64,000 nt of DNA. It comes from Hemibagrus wyckioides. Its lineage: Eukaryota > Chordata > Actinopteri > Siluriformes > Bagridae. Positions 12,101 through 24,775 of the stretch are shown here, in pieces. The stretch lies in NCBI RefSeq assembly GCF_019097595.1, contig NC_080734.1, positions 18,492,892 to 18,556,891 of the forward strand, given 5' to 3'. Each line of letters starts with the position of its first letter. The first letter of the stretch is position 1. The notes under the pieces were generated by a model. That model was not told where the DNA came from, searched no databases, and saw only the letters and a list, made by a program, of their open reading frames with translations. The position numbers and the translations under genes are program-made.

Positions 12101-15100
12101 CACAATTCTCAGAACTGTGACGATGTTCATGTTTAATTAATGTACTCCTTTGCGCCAAAAAAATGACTAACATTAATATGGTGCTATTAGTTAAAAATGT
12201 GGGGTGGAAAACAGCCTTATTTCCATGTATGAGAACCGTGTATAAATCTGAAGAGATGAAAATAGGGGGATCGGTTTTATTCATTTTGATTACATTTTTT
12301 TAATTTCAAGAAAATTGGTACATGATGTCACTTCATAATGCTGTGCATACATTTTGAAAAGGAGGAAAATTATTTTTTAAAAAGCAAGAAATTTATTAAG
12401 GAAGGATTTATTACCTTTGGTCCTAGGTGTCACAGCATGTCTTGTATCTCATAAACCCAGTTTTTAATGGCATGTGTTCTGTGGGAATGAGTCGGAGTTT
12501 ATAACGGAGATATTAAGGCCCAAAGCAGATATTTTTCTAATAAAGTGTTACCTAAATTTCTCTCACTGTATGACTTGTGATTGTGGTAGTACAAGCTTAG
12601 ATAACCTTTCATCTGACATTACAGTCAAATCCTGCAATGTATAACACTGTAAATCTTTTTTACTGTGAAAAATGGCAGGATGTATTGATAAAATGTAGTC
12701 GTGGTCATAGACAGTGGTACAGCACAGAAGGTTTGCGTTATAATGCACCCATCTATAGTGACAGAACAAAAACTACAAGCAGTCGTGCATAAACGCAAAG
12801 TAAAACCATATTTGCTGACATGACCATCAAATGAGTAAAGCCATAACAAGAATATTCCAAGGGCAAAAGGAGGATTTGAGGATCTCAACTCTACAGTGCC
12901 ACACAAGACACATTTAGTCATTTCACAGAAGATATAAAGACATGTATGCTAAACATAAAAAATCAGATGTCAATCTCACTTCTCCATTCTAGGACTGGGA
13001 AATATTAAATCCCTAAAGGTGCTCCAGCTCTCCCACAACAGAATCTCTGAGATTGGTCCTGCAGACTTGGCTGGTTGTACTCACTTGAATGAGCTTCACC
13101 TTCAGTATAACCTCATTAACACCATCCACCCAGAAGCCTTTAAAGACCTGCAAGAACTAAAAGTAACAAACCATGTCTTGTAATCTATTTGAAATATTTT
13201 GTGGAGACCAAATTAATAGCTAATGTGTCCATTATATCACCTAGGTCCTTGATGTGAGCTATAACCTGCTGGCCACCATACCTGTCCCAGCCTACCTGTC
13301 TCTACGGAACTTAAACGTGTTGGTGGATATTTCCGGAAATAGGTGGAGCTGTGACTGTAACTTAAAGACCATAAGAAGATGGCTCAGCTTTGACAGTGAA
13401 CTGGGAAATCCTGCATGGGAAGTGGTGTGTTTCTCTCCCCCTCATCATGCTGGAAAGAGCTTGCTGTACTTGGAGGAATCAGATCTTGCCTGCCCACAAC
13501 CTGTATATAGCACACCTGGTGTCAAAAAAGAGGTGACTGTAGATGAGGGGATGGAATTTATTCTTTCCTGTAGCACTGCCAACCAAGGTACTAATTCAGT
13601 TGTTCACATGGCATCTAATGTTCTATTGTTCATATATCAGTACTGCTTACTAACAGCCCTCATAGTATATTGGTCATAATTATGAAATTATATTTATTTT
13701 TTTCCAGATTTCATGCACACTCATTGGTGGACACCCCATGGCCAAATCTCTGACAGCCAAAGATTCCTTCATATAAGTAAAGCCACAGAACGTGATGCAG
13801 GACTTTATGTCTGCATCTCAGGATATCAGGAGGAGCATGTGTCAGTTTTCAGCCTACATGTTCGTAAAAGAGCTCATGATAGAAGACTGCGCCGAGAAGC
13901 ACAAATTGGTTCATTTGCACTTAACTCAGTGGATAAAGACAATATACAGAGGAATGTGCCAGTTGTAAGAGCTGTCCAACAATCTCAGTTTGCATTAGCT
14001 GTCTCTCTGTCTGTCATCATCACATTCATTGTGGCCTTTGTACTTGGTGTTGTTTTAAGACCATTTCTGGAAAAATGCTACAAACAAATACGAAGCAAGA
14101 GAAAGTCTACTACATCACCTCCAAACTCACGGACTTCCTCGACTGCACAGAGGCCATATGTGAACGAAGGCTATACAGATACAGATGACCAAGAACAAGA
14201 AGTGCACGAAGGTCCAAGAGTGACATTTGGAGGGGTTACAGAAATACATGAACAAGGAGGTGTTCCATATTATGTCACTGTAGAAGGCAATTCATCTGGG
14301 AGCAATACAGATGTTGCAGTGCACAAAGAAGTGCCACTAAGAGAGGAAAACAAAGAAATGACAAGCCCAACAGCTTATGAGAACCTAACTGCAGAAAGTA
14401 GCAAAGGAATGCAGTTTGAATATATCCCAGACCCAGAAGACACTGCAGAATTTGACCAGAGTATTTCACCCACATCCTCTCTCTCAGGTGAACAGCAAGA
14501 ATCTTATGAGATAAAAGAGTCAATTGAGCAAAGTGTAGATTCCCCTACAGTCAGCATATATAACAAAGAAGATGAACAAACCAGCACCGACCAGCAGGCA
14601 ACAATACCAGGATTTATTACTGACCCATTTCCATTGAAGATGTCCGAATCGAAGGAAGAGAGTGTGGATGAACTGGACCCAGATTTATGGAATGACAGTG
14701 GAGAGAGTTTTTCATTCACTGAGGGCTCTCCAAGATCAAGTAGTCGTGTTTCACATGTTGCTGCTCTTGGTTATCCAAATATTAAAAAAGAAATGTCTGT
14801 AGATGAACTGTCCGATAGACCAAGCTCCTGTAACTCAAGTAAAAGTGGAGAAAGTGAAGGAGGACCCACAGAACACAAAGTCAACCCAGAGGATGATGAA
14901 GAATTAGAAACACAGATTTCCTACTCAGAAAATGATGACATCAACTACGATGAAAACAGATTTTCCGATTCTGAAGTAGATATCCAAAATAAAAACCCAA
15001 AAACAGGCAAAAGACATGACACTATTACCCTGGACCCAACAGACATACACATGACTTACACTCAAGGGGACAGTTTTGATGATGAGCTGTTTACTGAGTA

Positions 15101-18100
15101 CAAAGAATCCTATCCTTCCTCAAATAGTGATTATGAAGATGAACCTGCACAATATCATGTGCATCCTGTTTACAGGACCAGTCAAAAGGCCACCAGCCTG
15201 ATGGAAGATGTATCACTTACTAGTAGTAAAGAAGATGAAGATGAACAAGGAGAATACCCCAGGAGTCTTGAGATAAGATTAGAAGATAAGGATTCTACCA
15301 CTGATGCAATAGCGGTCAAAAGCCCAGAAAGCCTTCTTAATATGGACTATGACAACTCCTCAAGCAGTACAGATATAGAGGTCAAGAGCAGTAAAGAAAA
15401 AGAAAGAGGGATATTTAAAGGTCTTAGTGGACTAAGTGCACGGCTGTTTAACCGAAGTGGGTCTGAAACTAAGAAAGCCGTCCAGCCAGAACCTGATACA
15501 GCAACCACAAACAGTAAAGGAACTGGGGGCTCCTTAGGGTTATCTTTCAAAAAACAGCCCATAACACCTTCAGAAACTGTCGGCCCCACCACAAATGAAA
15601 ATTTCTTTGTAACAATAGGACAAGCCTTTGACGGACAACCAAAGCTGAAAAATTCTATTCGGTTCTCGATGTCCGAGCCCAAATCTCCACATCAACAGAA
15701 GTCCATATCTGAAGTAGACAGAATATCCGAATCAGGCGAGTCTCATGTGAGTTCATCTATTGATGACAGTATCTTTGGAAAGATTGATCAAACCTTGGAT
15801 CCAATTACACGAGTAAAGAGATATCTTCATTTCTCACAAAGTCAGTCATATCCTCCAATTCAACCTCCACCTCGTTCCACTGAAAAAATCATCCCTACTG
15901 AAGTTGTGAAAACTGAATCAAAGAAATTCTCTCCTGAGGATAATTTCTTTGCCAAGATTGATGCATCCTTGGATGACCTACCCAAAGTAAAACGGTATGT
16001 TCAGTTTTCACCATCTGTGGTAGTGTCCAAAACAGAATCTCCATCTGACCCAGTCAGTATTTCCTATGAAGGACAAAGTATATCACTACAAGCAATGCCA
16101 AAGGTACAGAGACATATCCAGTTTGCTGAAGTACCTAAAGTAAAACAGTATGGTCAATTTTTACCATCCGAATCACAAATCTCAAGTGACCACCTGACAC
16201 CCAAAGTGACTACTCCTGTTGTAGTGTCAAAAAGAGAATCTCCATCTGACACAATCAGTATTTCCTATGAAGGACAAAGTGTATCACTGCAAGCAATGCC
16301 AAAGGTACAGAGATATGTCCAGTTTGCTGAAGTACCTAAAGTAAAACAGTATGGTCAATTTTTACCATCCGAATCACAAATCTCAAGTGATTCGACACCC
16401 AAAGTGGCTACTCCTGTTGTAGTGTCCAAAAGAGAATCTCCATCTGACACAGTCAGTATTTCCTATGAAGGACAAAGTATATCACTACAAGCAATGCCAA
16501 AGGTACAGCGATATATCCAGTTTGCTGAAGTACCTAAAGTAAAACAGTATGGTCAGTTTTCACCATCCGGATCACAAATCTCAAGTGACCTGACACCCAA
16601 AGTGGCTACTCCTGTTGTAGTGTCCAAAACAGAATCTCCACCAGACACTATCAGTATTTCCTATGGAGGACAAAGTATATTACTGCAAGCAATGCCAAAG
16701 GTACAACGATACATCCAGTTTGCTGAAGTACCTAAAGTAAAACAGTATGGTCAGTTTTCACCATCCAAATCACAAATCTCAAGTGATTCAATACCCAAAG
16801 TGACTATTCCTGTTATAGTGTCCAAAACAGAATCTCCACCAGACACTATCAGTATTTCCTATGGAGGACAAAGTATATTACTGCAAGCAATGCCAAAGGT
16901 ACAACGATACATCCAGTTTGCTGAAGTACCTAAAGTAAAACAGTATGGTCAGTTTTCACCATCCGGATCACAAATCTCAAGTGATTCAACACCCAAAGTG
17001 ACTACTCCTGTTGTAGTGTCCAAAAGAGAATCTCCATCTGACACAGTCAGTATTTCCTATGAAGGACAAAGTATATCACTACAAGCAATGCCAAAGGTAC
17101 AGCGATATATCCAGTTTTCTGAAGTACCTAAAGTAAAACAGTATGGTCAGTTTTTACCATCCGAATCACAAACCTCAAGTGATTCAATACCCAAAGTGAC
17201 TACTCCTGTTGTAGTGTCCAAAAGAGAATCTCCATCTGACACAGTCAGTATTTCCTATGAAGGACAAAGTATATCACTACAAGCAATCCCAAAGGTACAG
17301 CGATATATCCAGTTTTCTGAAGTACCTAAAGTAAAACAGTATGGTCAGTTTTTACCATCCGAATCACAAATCTCAAGTGACCTGACACCCAAAGTGGCTA
17401 CTCCTGTTGTAGTGTCCAAAACAGAATCTCCACCAGACACTATCAGTATTTCCTATGGAGGACAAAGTATATTACTGCAAGCAATGCCAAAGGTACAGCG
17501 ATACATCCAGTTTGCTGAAGTACCTAAAGTAAAACAGTATGGTCAGTTTTCACCATCCGAATCACAAATCTCAAGTGATTCAATACCCAAAGTGACTACT
17601 CCTGTTGTAGTGTCCAAAAGAGAATCTCCATCTGACACAGTCAGTATTTCCTATGAAGGACAAAGTATATCACTACAAGCAATGCCAAAGGTACAGCGAT
17701 ATATCCAGTTTTCTGAAGTACCTAAAGTAAAACAGTATGGTCAGTTTTTACCATCCGAATCACAAATCTCAAGTGATTCAATACCCAAAGTGACTACTCC
17801 TGTTGTAGTGTCCAAAAGAGAATCTCCATCTGACACAGTCAGTATTTCCTATGAAGGACAAAGTATATCACTACAAGCAATCCCAAAGGTACAGCGATAT
17901 ATCCAGTTTTCTGAAGTACCTAAAGTAAAACAGTATGGTCAGTTTTTACCATCCGAATCACAAATCTCAAGTGACCTGACACCCAAAGTGGCTACTCCTG
18001 TTGTAGTGTCCAAAACAGAATCTCCACCAGACACTATCAGTATTTCCTATGGAGGACAAAGTATATTACTGCAAGCAATGCCAAAGGTACAGCGATACAT

Positions 18101-21100
18101 CCAGTTTGCTGAAGTACCTAAAGTAAAACAGTATGGTCAGTTTTCACCATCCAGATCACAAATCTCAAGTGATTCAATACCCAAAGTGACTACTCCTGTT
18201 GTAGTGTCTAAAAGAGAATCTCCATCTGACACAATCAGTATTTCCTATGAAGGACAAAGTATATCACTACAAGCAATGCCAAAGGTACAGCGATATATCC
18301 AGTTTTCTGAAGTTCCTAAAGTAAAACAGTATGGTCAGTTTTTACCATCCGAATCACAAATCTCAAGTGACCTGACACCCAAAGTGGCTACTCCTGTTGT
18401 AGTGTCCAAAAGAGAATCTCCATCTGACACAGTCAGTATTTCCTATGAAGGACAAAGTATATCACTACAAGCAATGCCAAAGGTACAGCGATATATCCAG
18501 TTTTCTGAAGTACCTAAAGTAAAACAGTATGGTCAGTTTTTACCATCCGAATCACAAATCTCATGTGACCTGACACCCAAAGTGGCTACTCCTGTTGTAG
18601 TGTCCAAAACAGAATCTCCACCAGACACTATCAGTATTTCCTATGGAGGACAAAGTATATTACTGCGAGCAATGCCAAAGGTACAGCGATACATCCAGTT
18701 TGCTGAAGTACCTAAAGTAAAACAGTATGGTCAGTTTTTACCATCCGAATCACAAATCTCATGTGACCTGACACCCAAAGTGGCTACTCCTGTTGTAGTG
18801 TCCAAAACAGAATCTCCACCAGACACTATCAGTATTTCCTATGGAGGACAAAGTATATTACTGCAAGCAATGCCAAAGGTACAGCGATACATCCAGTTTG
18901 CTGAAGTACCTAAAGTAAAACAGTATGGTCAGTTTTCACCATCCGGATCACAAATCTCAAGTGATTCAACACCCAAAGTGACTACTCCTGTGGTAGTGTC
19001 AAAAACAGAATCTCCACCAGACACTATCAGTATTTCCTATGGAGGGCAAAGTATATCACTACAAGCAATGCCAAAGGTACAGCGATACATCCAGTTTGCT
19101 GAAGTACCTAAAGTAAAACAGTATGGTCAGTTTTTACCATCCGAATCACAAATCTCATGTGACCTGACACCCAAAGTGGCTACTCCTGTTGTAGTGTCCA
19201 AAACAGAATCTCCACCAGACACTATCAGTATTTCCTATGGAGGACAAAGTATATTACTGCAAGCAATGCCAAAGGTACAGCGATACATCCAGTTTGCTGA
19301 AGTACCTGAAGTAAAACAGTATGGTCAGTTTTCACCATCCGAATCACAAATCTCAAGTGATTCAACACCCAAAGTGACTACTCCTGTGGTAGTGTCAAAA
19401 ACAGAATCTCCATCTGACCCAATCAGTATTTCCTATGGAGGGCAAAGTATATCACTACAAGCAATGCCAAAGGTACAGAGATATATCCAGTTTTCTGAAG
19501 TTCCTAAAGTAAAACAGTATGGTCAGTTTTTACCATCCGAATCACAAATCTCAAGTGACCTGACACCCAAAGTGGCTACTCCTGTTGTAGTGTCCAAAAG
19601 AGAATCTCCATCTGACACAGTCAGTATTTCCTATGAAGGACAAAGTATATCACTACAAGCAATGCCAAAGGTACAGCGATATATCCAGTTTTCTGAAGTT
19701 CCTAAAGTAAAACAATATGGTCAGTTTTTACCATCCGAATCACAAATCTCAAGTGACCTGACACCCAAAGTGGCTACTCCTGTTGTAGTGTCCAAAACAG
19801 AATCTCCACCAGACACTATCAGTATTTCCTATGGAGGACAAAGTATATTACTGCAAGCAATGCCAAAGGTACAGCGATACATCCAGTTTGCTGAAGTACC
19901 TGAAGTAAAACAGTATGGTCAGTTTTTACCATCCGAATCACAAATCTCAAATGACCTGACACCCAAAGTTTCTACACCAGTTGTAGTGTCAAAAACGGAA
20001 TCTCCATCTGACACAATCAGTATTTCCTATGAAGGACAAAGTATATCTCTGCAGGTAATGCCAAAGGTACAGAAATATGTCCAGTTCAGGCCACCTGAGC
20101 CTCAAACAGTGCATGAGCACATCACTCCAACCATTCAGGGAGGCACCTTCTTTGGGCAAACACCTATATTATTTGCTGACGTGCCAAAAGTAAAGAGACA
20201 CATTCTGTTCTCACAATCGGAATCTTATTACCAAACTTCATCACAATACCGTCCCTCAAAGAAAAGATATCCGCTAAGTGAAGAACAAATAACACATGAA
20301 ATAAAAACAACTCTGGTCACTGTTAAACCTCACAGTGCTGGAGATAATTTCTTTGTGCAAATCGATGCATCTCTGCATGGAGTGCCAAAAGTAAAGAGGT
20401 ACATTCAATTCACACAATCTGCACCCACACTTTCTGTAACTACAGAATGTGTCACACCAACATTCTTGACAAAAATGCAGTCTACAAGATCTGAGGATAA
20501 AATAAGTCCCACCATTAAGAGAGTCGATTTCTTTGGTCCAACAGGTTCATCATTTGAAGAACTGCCAAAGGTGAAAAGATACATTCAGTTCACACGAGCT
20601 GAACCTCGCATACAACCTCCAGTGATGCACACTTTATCCAACAGGACAGAAAAATCAATACATGCTAGTTCAGAACAAAAGATGAAGGACTTAGCATCTG
20701 AAGATTATATGCAACCAGCTGTTGGTCAACACAATTTCTTTGGACCAATTGGTGCATCTTCTGAGATACCAAAAGTGAGAAGATACATTCAGTTCTCACA
20801 GCCTTCATCACTGGCTTTAGACAGACAAACAGCTAGACCAGTTTTGACAAAACCAGAATTATTGACGTCCAGTTCTTCTGAAGACCCTTTCTTTAAGAAA
20901 ATGGATGTTAGTGAACTGCCCAAGGTGAAGAGATATATTCAGTTCACACAACAACATTCAACTCCACCAAAGTCTTCAAACACCCATGGAGCCACAGATA
21001 ATGTAGTGAAGAAAACAGACTTATGGGGATCAGATTTATCCAGGGTTGATATCAACCCTGTTAGATCCAGTTCTTTATCTGACAAAGACATCCTTCCAAA

Positions 21101-23054
21101 AAAGCAAGACAACTTCTTTGGGCAACTTGTATCCCTTGATGAAGTGCCCAAGGTAAAGAAATATATTCAATTTTCACAATCCACAGCTTATCCTCGAACC
21201 CGGCCTCCTGTAAACATCAAAGATCAGTCTGAATTACCATTTTTCAAAACTGAAATAGTCACACCAGTGTTGGCAACAAAAACAGAGTCTAGTATCCCTG
21301 ATTCTTCATTCCAGAAAAAACAAAGTACAGTCATGAAGGAAGACCCTTTCTTCAGACAAACAGACACGTCTTTTAATGAAATGCCAAAAGTAAAACGATA
21401 CATTCAGTTCACACAGACTGAACCTCAACCTTCATCTCAGTCTACCTCAACATCTGTGATTACTGAACATGTCAGTCCAGCATTCTCAACAAAATTGCAG
21501 ACTACAGGATCTGCTGATAAAGGAAGTCCCACCATTAAGAGAGTCGATTTCTTTGATCAAACAGGTTCATCATTTGAAGGACTGCCAAAGGTGAAAAGAT
21601 ACATTCAGTTCACACGAGCTGAACCTCACTTACAACCTCCAGTGATGCACTCTTTAGTCAACAGGACAGAAAAATCAATACATGCTAGCTCAGAAATAAA
21701 GGATTTAGCATCTGAAGATTATATGCAACCAGCTACTGGTGATCACAATTTCTCTAGACCAATTGGTGCATCTTCTGAGATACCAAAAGTGAAAAGATAC
21801 ATTCAGTTCTCACAGAGTTCTACTCAGCCTTCATCACTGTCTTTAGACAGACAAACAGCTAGACCATTTTTGACAAAACCAGAATTACTGACATCCAGTT
21901 CTTCGCTTGCTAATAGCAAGTCAAACACTGAAGACACTTTTTATAATGAAATGGATATTGGAGAACTGCCCAAGGTGAAGAGATACATTCAGTTCACACA
22001 ACATTCAACTCCACCCAACACCCATGGAGTCACAGACAATGTCATGAAGAAAACAGACTTATGGGGATCAGATTTATCCAGGGCTGAAGTCAAACCTCCT
22101 GTAACAGAAGACAGTTTCCTTGGTCAACTAGGAACAAATCTTAATTCACTACCAAGACTCAACAGATACATTCAGTTTACACACTCTGAACCTTATCCCT
22201 CACATCAGTCACAATCTCCATCTGAGAAAATGACCACAAATGCTCCTGTCTTTACACAATCTGAGTATCAACACAAAACAGCAGCAAATGATAAATCAAG
22301 TAATGCTGCAGATACTGTATTTGGATCATTAGATTTATCTTTTATTCACCTGGCAAAAGTAAAAAGAAATGTTCATATCACGCAGTCAGAACATTACCGG
22401 CCATCTGAGGATGTGTTCAAACTTCCTACAAAGAAAACTGGGTCCTTTGGCCAAACAGATGGAGAACCAAGGCTAATTAGATACCGTCAGTTCAGGGAGT
22501 CTGAACCTCTTACCCAGACTCCTTACCCGTCTCCTTCTCTCTCAGAATCAACAGAATCAAGGATGTTTACAACAACTGTAACACCAGGAACTGCTAGAGA
22601 CCTTTCACAGCTACAAGATGAGGCATCTGGAATGAAAGTTACCACAGAAACTAGTAGGTTACACCAACTTCCAGAGCTAAAGAGATCACCGTATACATCA
22701 AACCCGGATGTTTACAGGCTGCCAGATCAAGTATTTATTCAAGCAGAAGAGGTTTTCGGACAAACAAGTTCGAATTCTTCATCTAGTGACATGAAATATG
22801 CAAAAACACATGGAGCAAGCAGTAGGATAGCATTATCAACAACAGAGTCTGCACTTCAGGATGGATCCCAATCCAGCCCTGATGAACCTGCAGCTTCTCC
22901 AGGAAAAGACGACATCAGAGAGTATCTGAGAGACACCTCTCTGGCCCGTCAAAAGCAGGAACGGAGAAGATTGTTGTTTCAGCAGAAGAGAAGAGCAATG
23001 GATGGGTTCAGTCTGAACTCTGAGTCTTTCACCTCTCAGGAAAGTGATCAATAA
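9102..23054 (+). CDS. lrrc66: Leucine-rich repeat-containing protein 66, giant repeat-bearing tail
   Basis: Coding exons: 9102-9528, 12993-13162, 13245-13587, 13708-23054; phases agree and total 3,428 aa, against about 880 in human LRRC66. Order: signal peptide, cysteine-rich LRR cap (CPASCLC), several LRRs (LSHNALHTL, LSHNRISEI, LHLQYNLINTI), C-terminal LRR cap (WSCDCNLKTIRRW), an Ig-like domain about 285-366 (cysteines in ILSCST and GLYVCISG), one transmembrane helix about 409-432 and a very long cytoplasmic tail. The helix and following residues (ALAVSLSVIITFIVAF, then a YVNEGYTD-type motif) strongly resemble mammalian LRRC66, and the locus order agrees. The tail is acidic and Ser-rich to about residue 940, then carries the PKVKRYIQF motif region including the 198-bp tandem array (residues 1084-2404). 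The molecular function of LRRC66 is not established. The start at 9102 is the first ATG after an AG acceptor and gives a good signal peptide. Confidence 0.92.
9529..12992 (+). other. lrrc66 intron 1
   Basis: A 3.46-kb intron bounded by GT at 9529 and AG at 12991-12992. Apart from the palindromic element at 10085-10315 and a short TG run near 11768-11784, I see no gene, RNA or recognisable repeat. Confidence 0.7.
10085..10315. mobile_element. Palindromic MITE-like element
   Basis: 'ggtcaagagctttgatta' near 10142 is mirrored by 'taactaaagctcttgacc' near 10180, and 'ataatattatgcg' by 'cataataatattatgc'. The outer text 'gctacgtgattggctgaaag' and 'ggtgttcctaattaaatgaa' matches a small non-autonomous element common in fishes whose ends read 'ggtgttcctaataaagtggc'. 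It is diverged; target-site duplication is not clear. Confidence 0.6.
16017..20090 (+). repeat. 198-bp in-frame tandem array inside lrrc66
   Basis: There are twenty complete units from 16017 to 19979 plus a partial unit from 19980. Unit 1 is 201 bp; all others are exactly 198 bp (66 codons), starting at 16218, 16416, 16614 and so on. Each unit reads V-V-V-S-K..ESP..D..SISY.GQS, then AMPKVQRYIQF, then EVPKVKQYGQF, a Ser-rich stretch and TPKV.TP. Two main variants exist: type A (TESPPD, YGGQSILLQ, QFAEV) and type B (RESPSD, YEGQSISLQ, QFSEV). No unit contains a frameshift or stop. Confidence 0.97.
20386..22090 (+). repeat. Internal duplication at 1,020-bp offset in lrrc66
   Basis: Blocks beginning near 20461 and 21481 match at an offset of exactly 1,020 bp (340 codons) over several hundred bases, including 'agtcccaccattaagagagt' in both. 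Further on the offset changes slightly through small in-frame indels. The proteins share blocks such as SPTIKRVDFF, SIHASSE and KKTDLWGSDLSR. Confidence 0.88.
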
Positions 23055-23229
23055 GCAAGCTTCTCAGTTAATAATGGAGGATGACGCTGAACCCAGAGTG
23101 TCTAAAGGGAGGAAAGACACTGGAAACTTTGAGGAAGTAGATGTTGCCGAAACTGACAGGAATATCTCAGCCCTCAGATCCGAGTTATTTCTGTGCTTTG
23201 GGATTGATGAGGTTCAAGGCGACCTTTGA
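23044..23229 (+). other. Overlapping +1-frame extension of lrrc66 C-terminus
   Basis: A frame in +1 relative to lrrc66 overlaps its last codons and stays open for 61 codons to TGA at 23227-23229. It contains QLIMEDDAEPRVSKG and SALRSELFLCFGIDEV. Its composition looks like real protein. It may be the ancestral C-terminus cut off by a frameshift at the stop, a sequencing error, or simply 3' UTR. Confidence 0.4.
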
Positions 23230-23547
23230 GGGGACCTTATTAATATTTCCTAAACTATTTAACTATGTAAAAAAGACTTTTTGATTTAATTTTATACATT
23301 AATGTATGTGTTTAAGTAGATCATAACAGAATACTGATTTTAGAAATGTCACTAATTCAGACAAAGTTGATATTTTAGTAACTTTCGTTTAATTCTAGTG
23401 ATACACTAAATATTCAGACATGCATACTCACCGCTAAGGATCTGTCACAATTTTATAAATTAATTTAACCATTTATCTTTTGTAGTTGTTTCTTTTTATT
23501 TTTGGATATTGTTCACAAAAGTACAAGGAATGTATGCAAAGAATAAA
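23055..23547 (+). other. lrrc66 3' UTR with poly(A) signal
   Basis: AT-rich sequence follows the stop. The first good AATAAA is at 23542-23547, about 490 bp downstream of the stop, and is the probable 3' end of the lrrc66 transcript. Confidence 0.55.
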
Positions 23548-23559
23548 TATCTATGGCAA

Positions 23560-24740
23560 TGTGAGTCAAAATTAAACTCTAAGCACACCTGGGAAATGTA
23601 TGGTTTTTATCTTAATATTATGCAGAATTATTACAGTAGAAAAACATGCTTGGGTCTCAGATAGCAGCATATACCTAGCACATGGGAGGGGGTGCTATGG
23701 CAAAAACAAATGCAAGATTTTTCACAAAAAATGTATGAAAGATAAAATGGCACAATTCGTTAACAAACCTCTTTATATACTGAATGTAGAGATAGGTTAC
23801 AGTGAAAACAGACACATATACACACTCATTACATATATACACAGTCAGATGAGATAGTCAGCCAATCCTACCTGCGTTAGCCAACATTGCTAACAAAACA
23901 GTCATAACACAGAGATCTGCTAATCGAACACTGCCACAGGAACAAATGTAGTGTCCGGTTACACGATCTCCAGATTGCACGTCATAGTCGTTTGTTTCCA
24001 AAATACTGATATTAACCGAATTCAGAAAGATTCACCGCTACAAAATTGTTGCTTCGCCCAAAATTCAGGGCTTCATATGGAATTTCTTTCATGTCAGCTC
24101 ACCTATTCTTGTAAACGCTGTAAAAGCATACACACAGTTGGTAATCACTGGAAAGCAAAATCATGAACCCAAAGATGTTGTTACTCTTTTAGTGGTGCTC
24201 AGATATTATATGTTCAGTGGTTAGAGTTTTAATACATGAAAAGAAACACATCTAATGGTAAAACTATCCCAGTCATATACTTCATTTACATTATTACAGA
24301 TTTACACAATTTTCCAGTCTGATTTTCTAACTGTAATTACCTAACTCTAGTCATGCCATGTAGCTCCTACATATTCTAACTACATCTAACAACCTATTTA
24401 TTAAAATTTATGGTTTTTGCATCGTATTTGTTAGTGAGTTCTATGAGAAAAACCAAAACATTGGCCGCTCTAGTTTTTTTCATGATGTTAATCTTGCAAG
24501 CGCTTAAATTCAACATGAGTTGTGGATAAACTGAGGTTCTGCAATGGCTTCTGGGTGAAAATGGTGAAGTTTAAAAAAAGCAAACAGAAACGTTTCAGCA
24601 AATGAGGTTGAAAGTGTATTTAAGCGTTAGATACCATGACAATCATGATTTTCATAAAACAATGACTCCATGGCTGTGGAAAAAAAAAAAATTCAGCACA
24701 ATAAATTCACAAATACCTGTACAAAGAACCGTAACATTTA

Positions 24741-24775
<35 letters not shown>

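Noticed and set aside
13713..23054. Treating the 9.3-kb open frame as an independent single-exon gene starting at 13713
   Set aside because: An AG acceptor at 13706-13707, in-phase upstream exons and the split Ig-like domain show it is the last exon of lrrc66.
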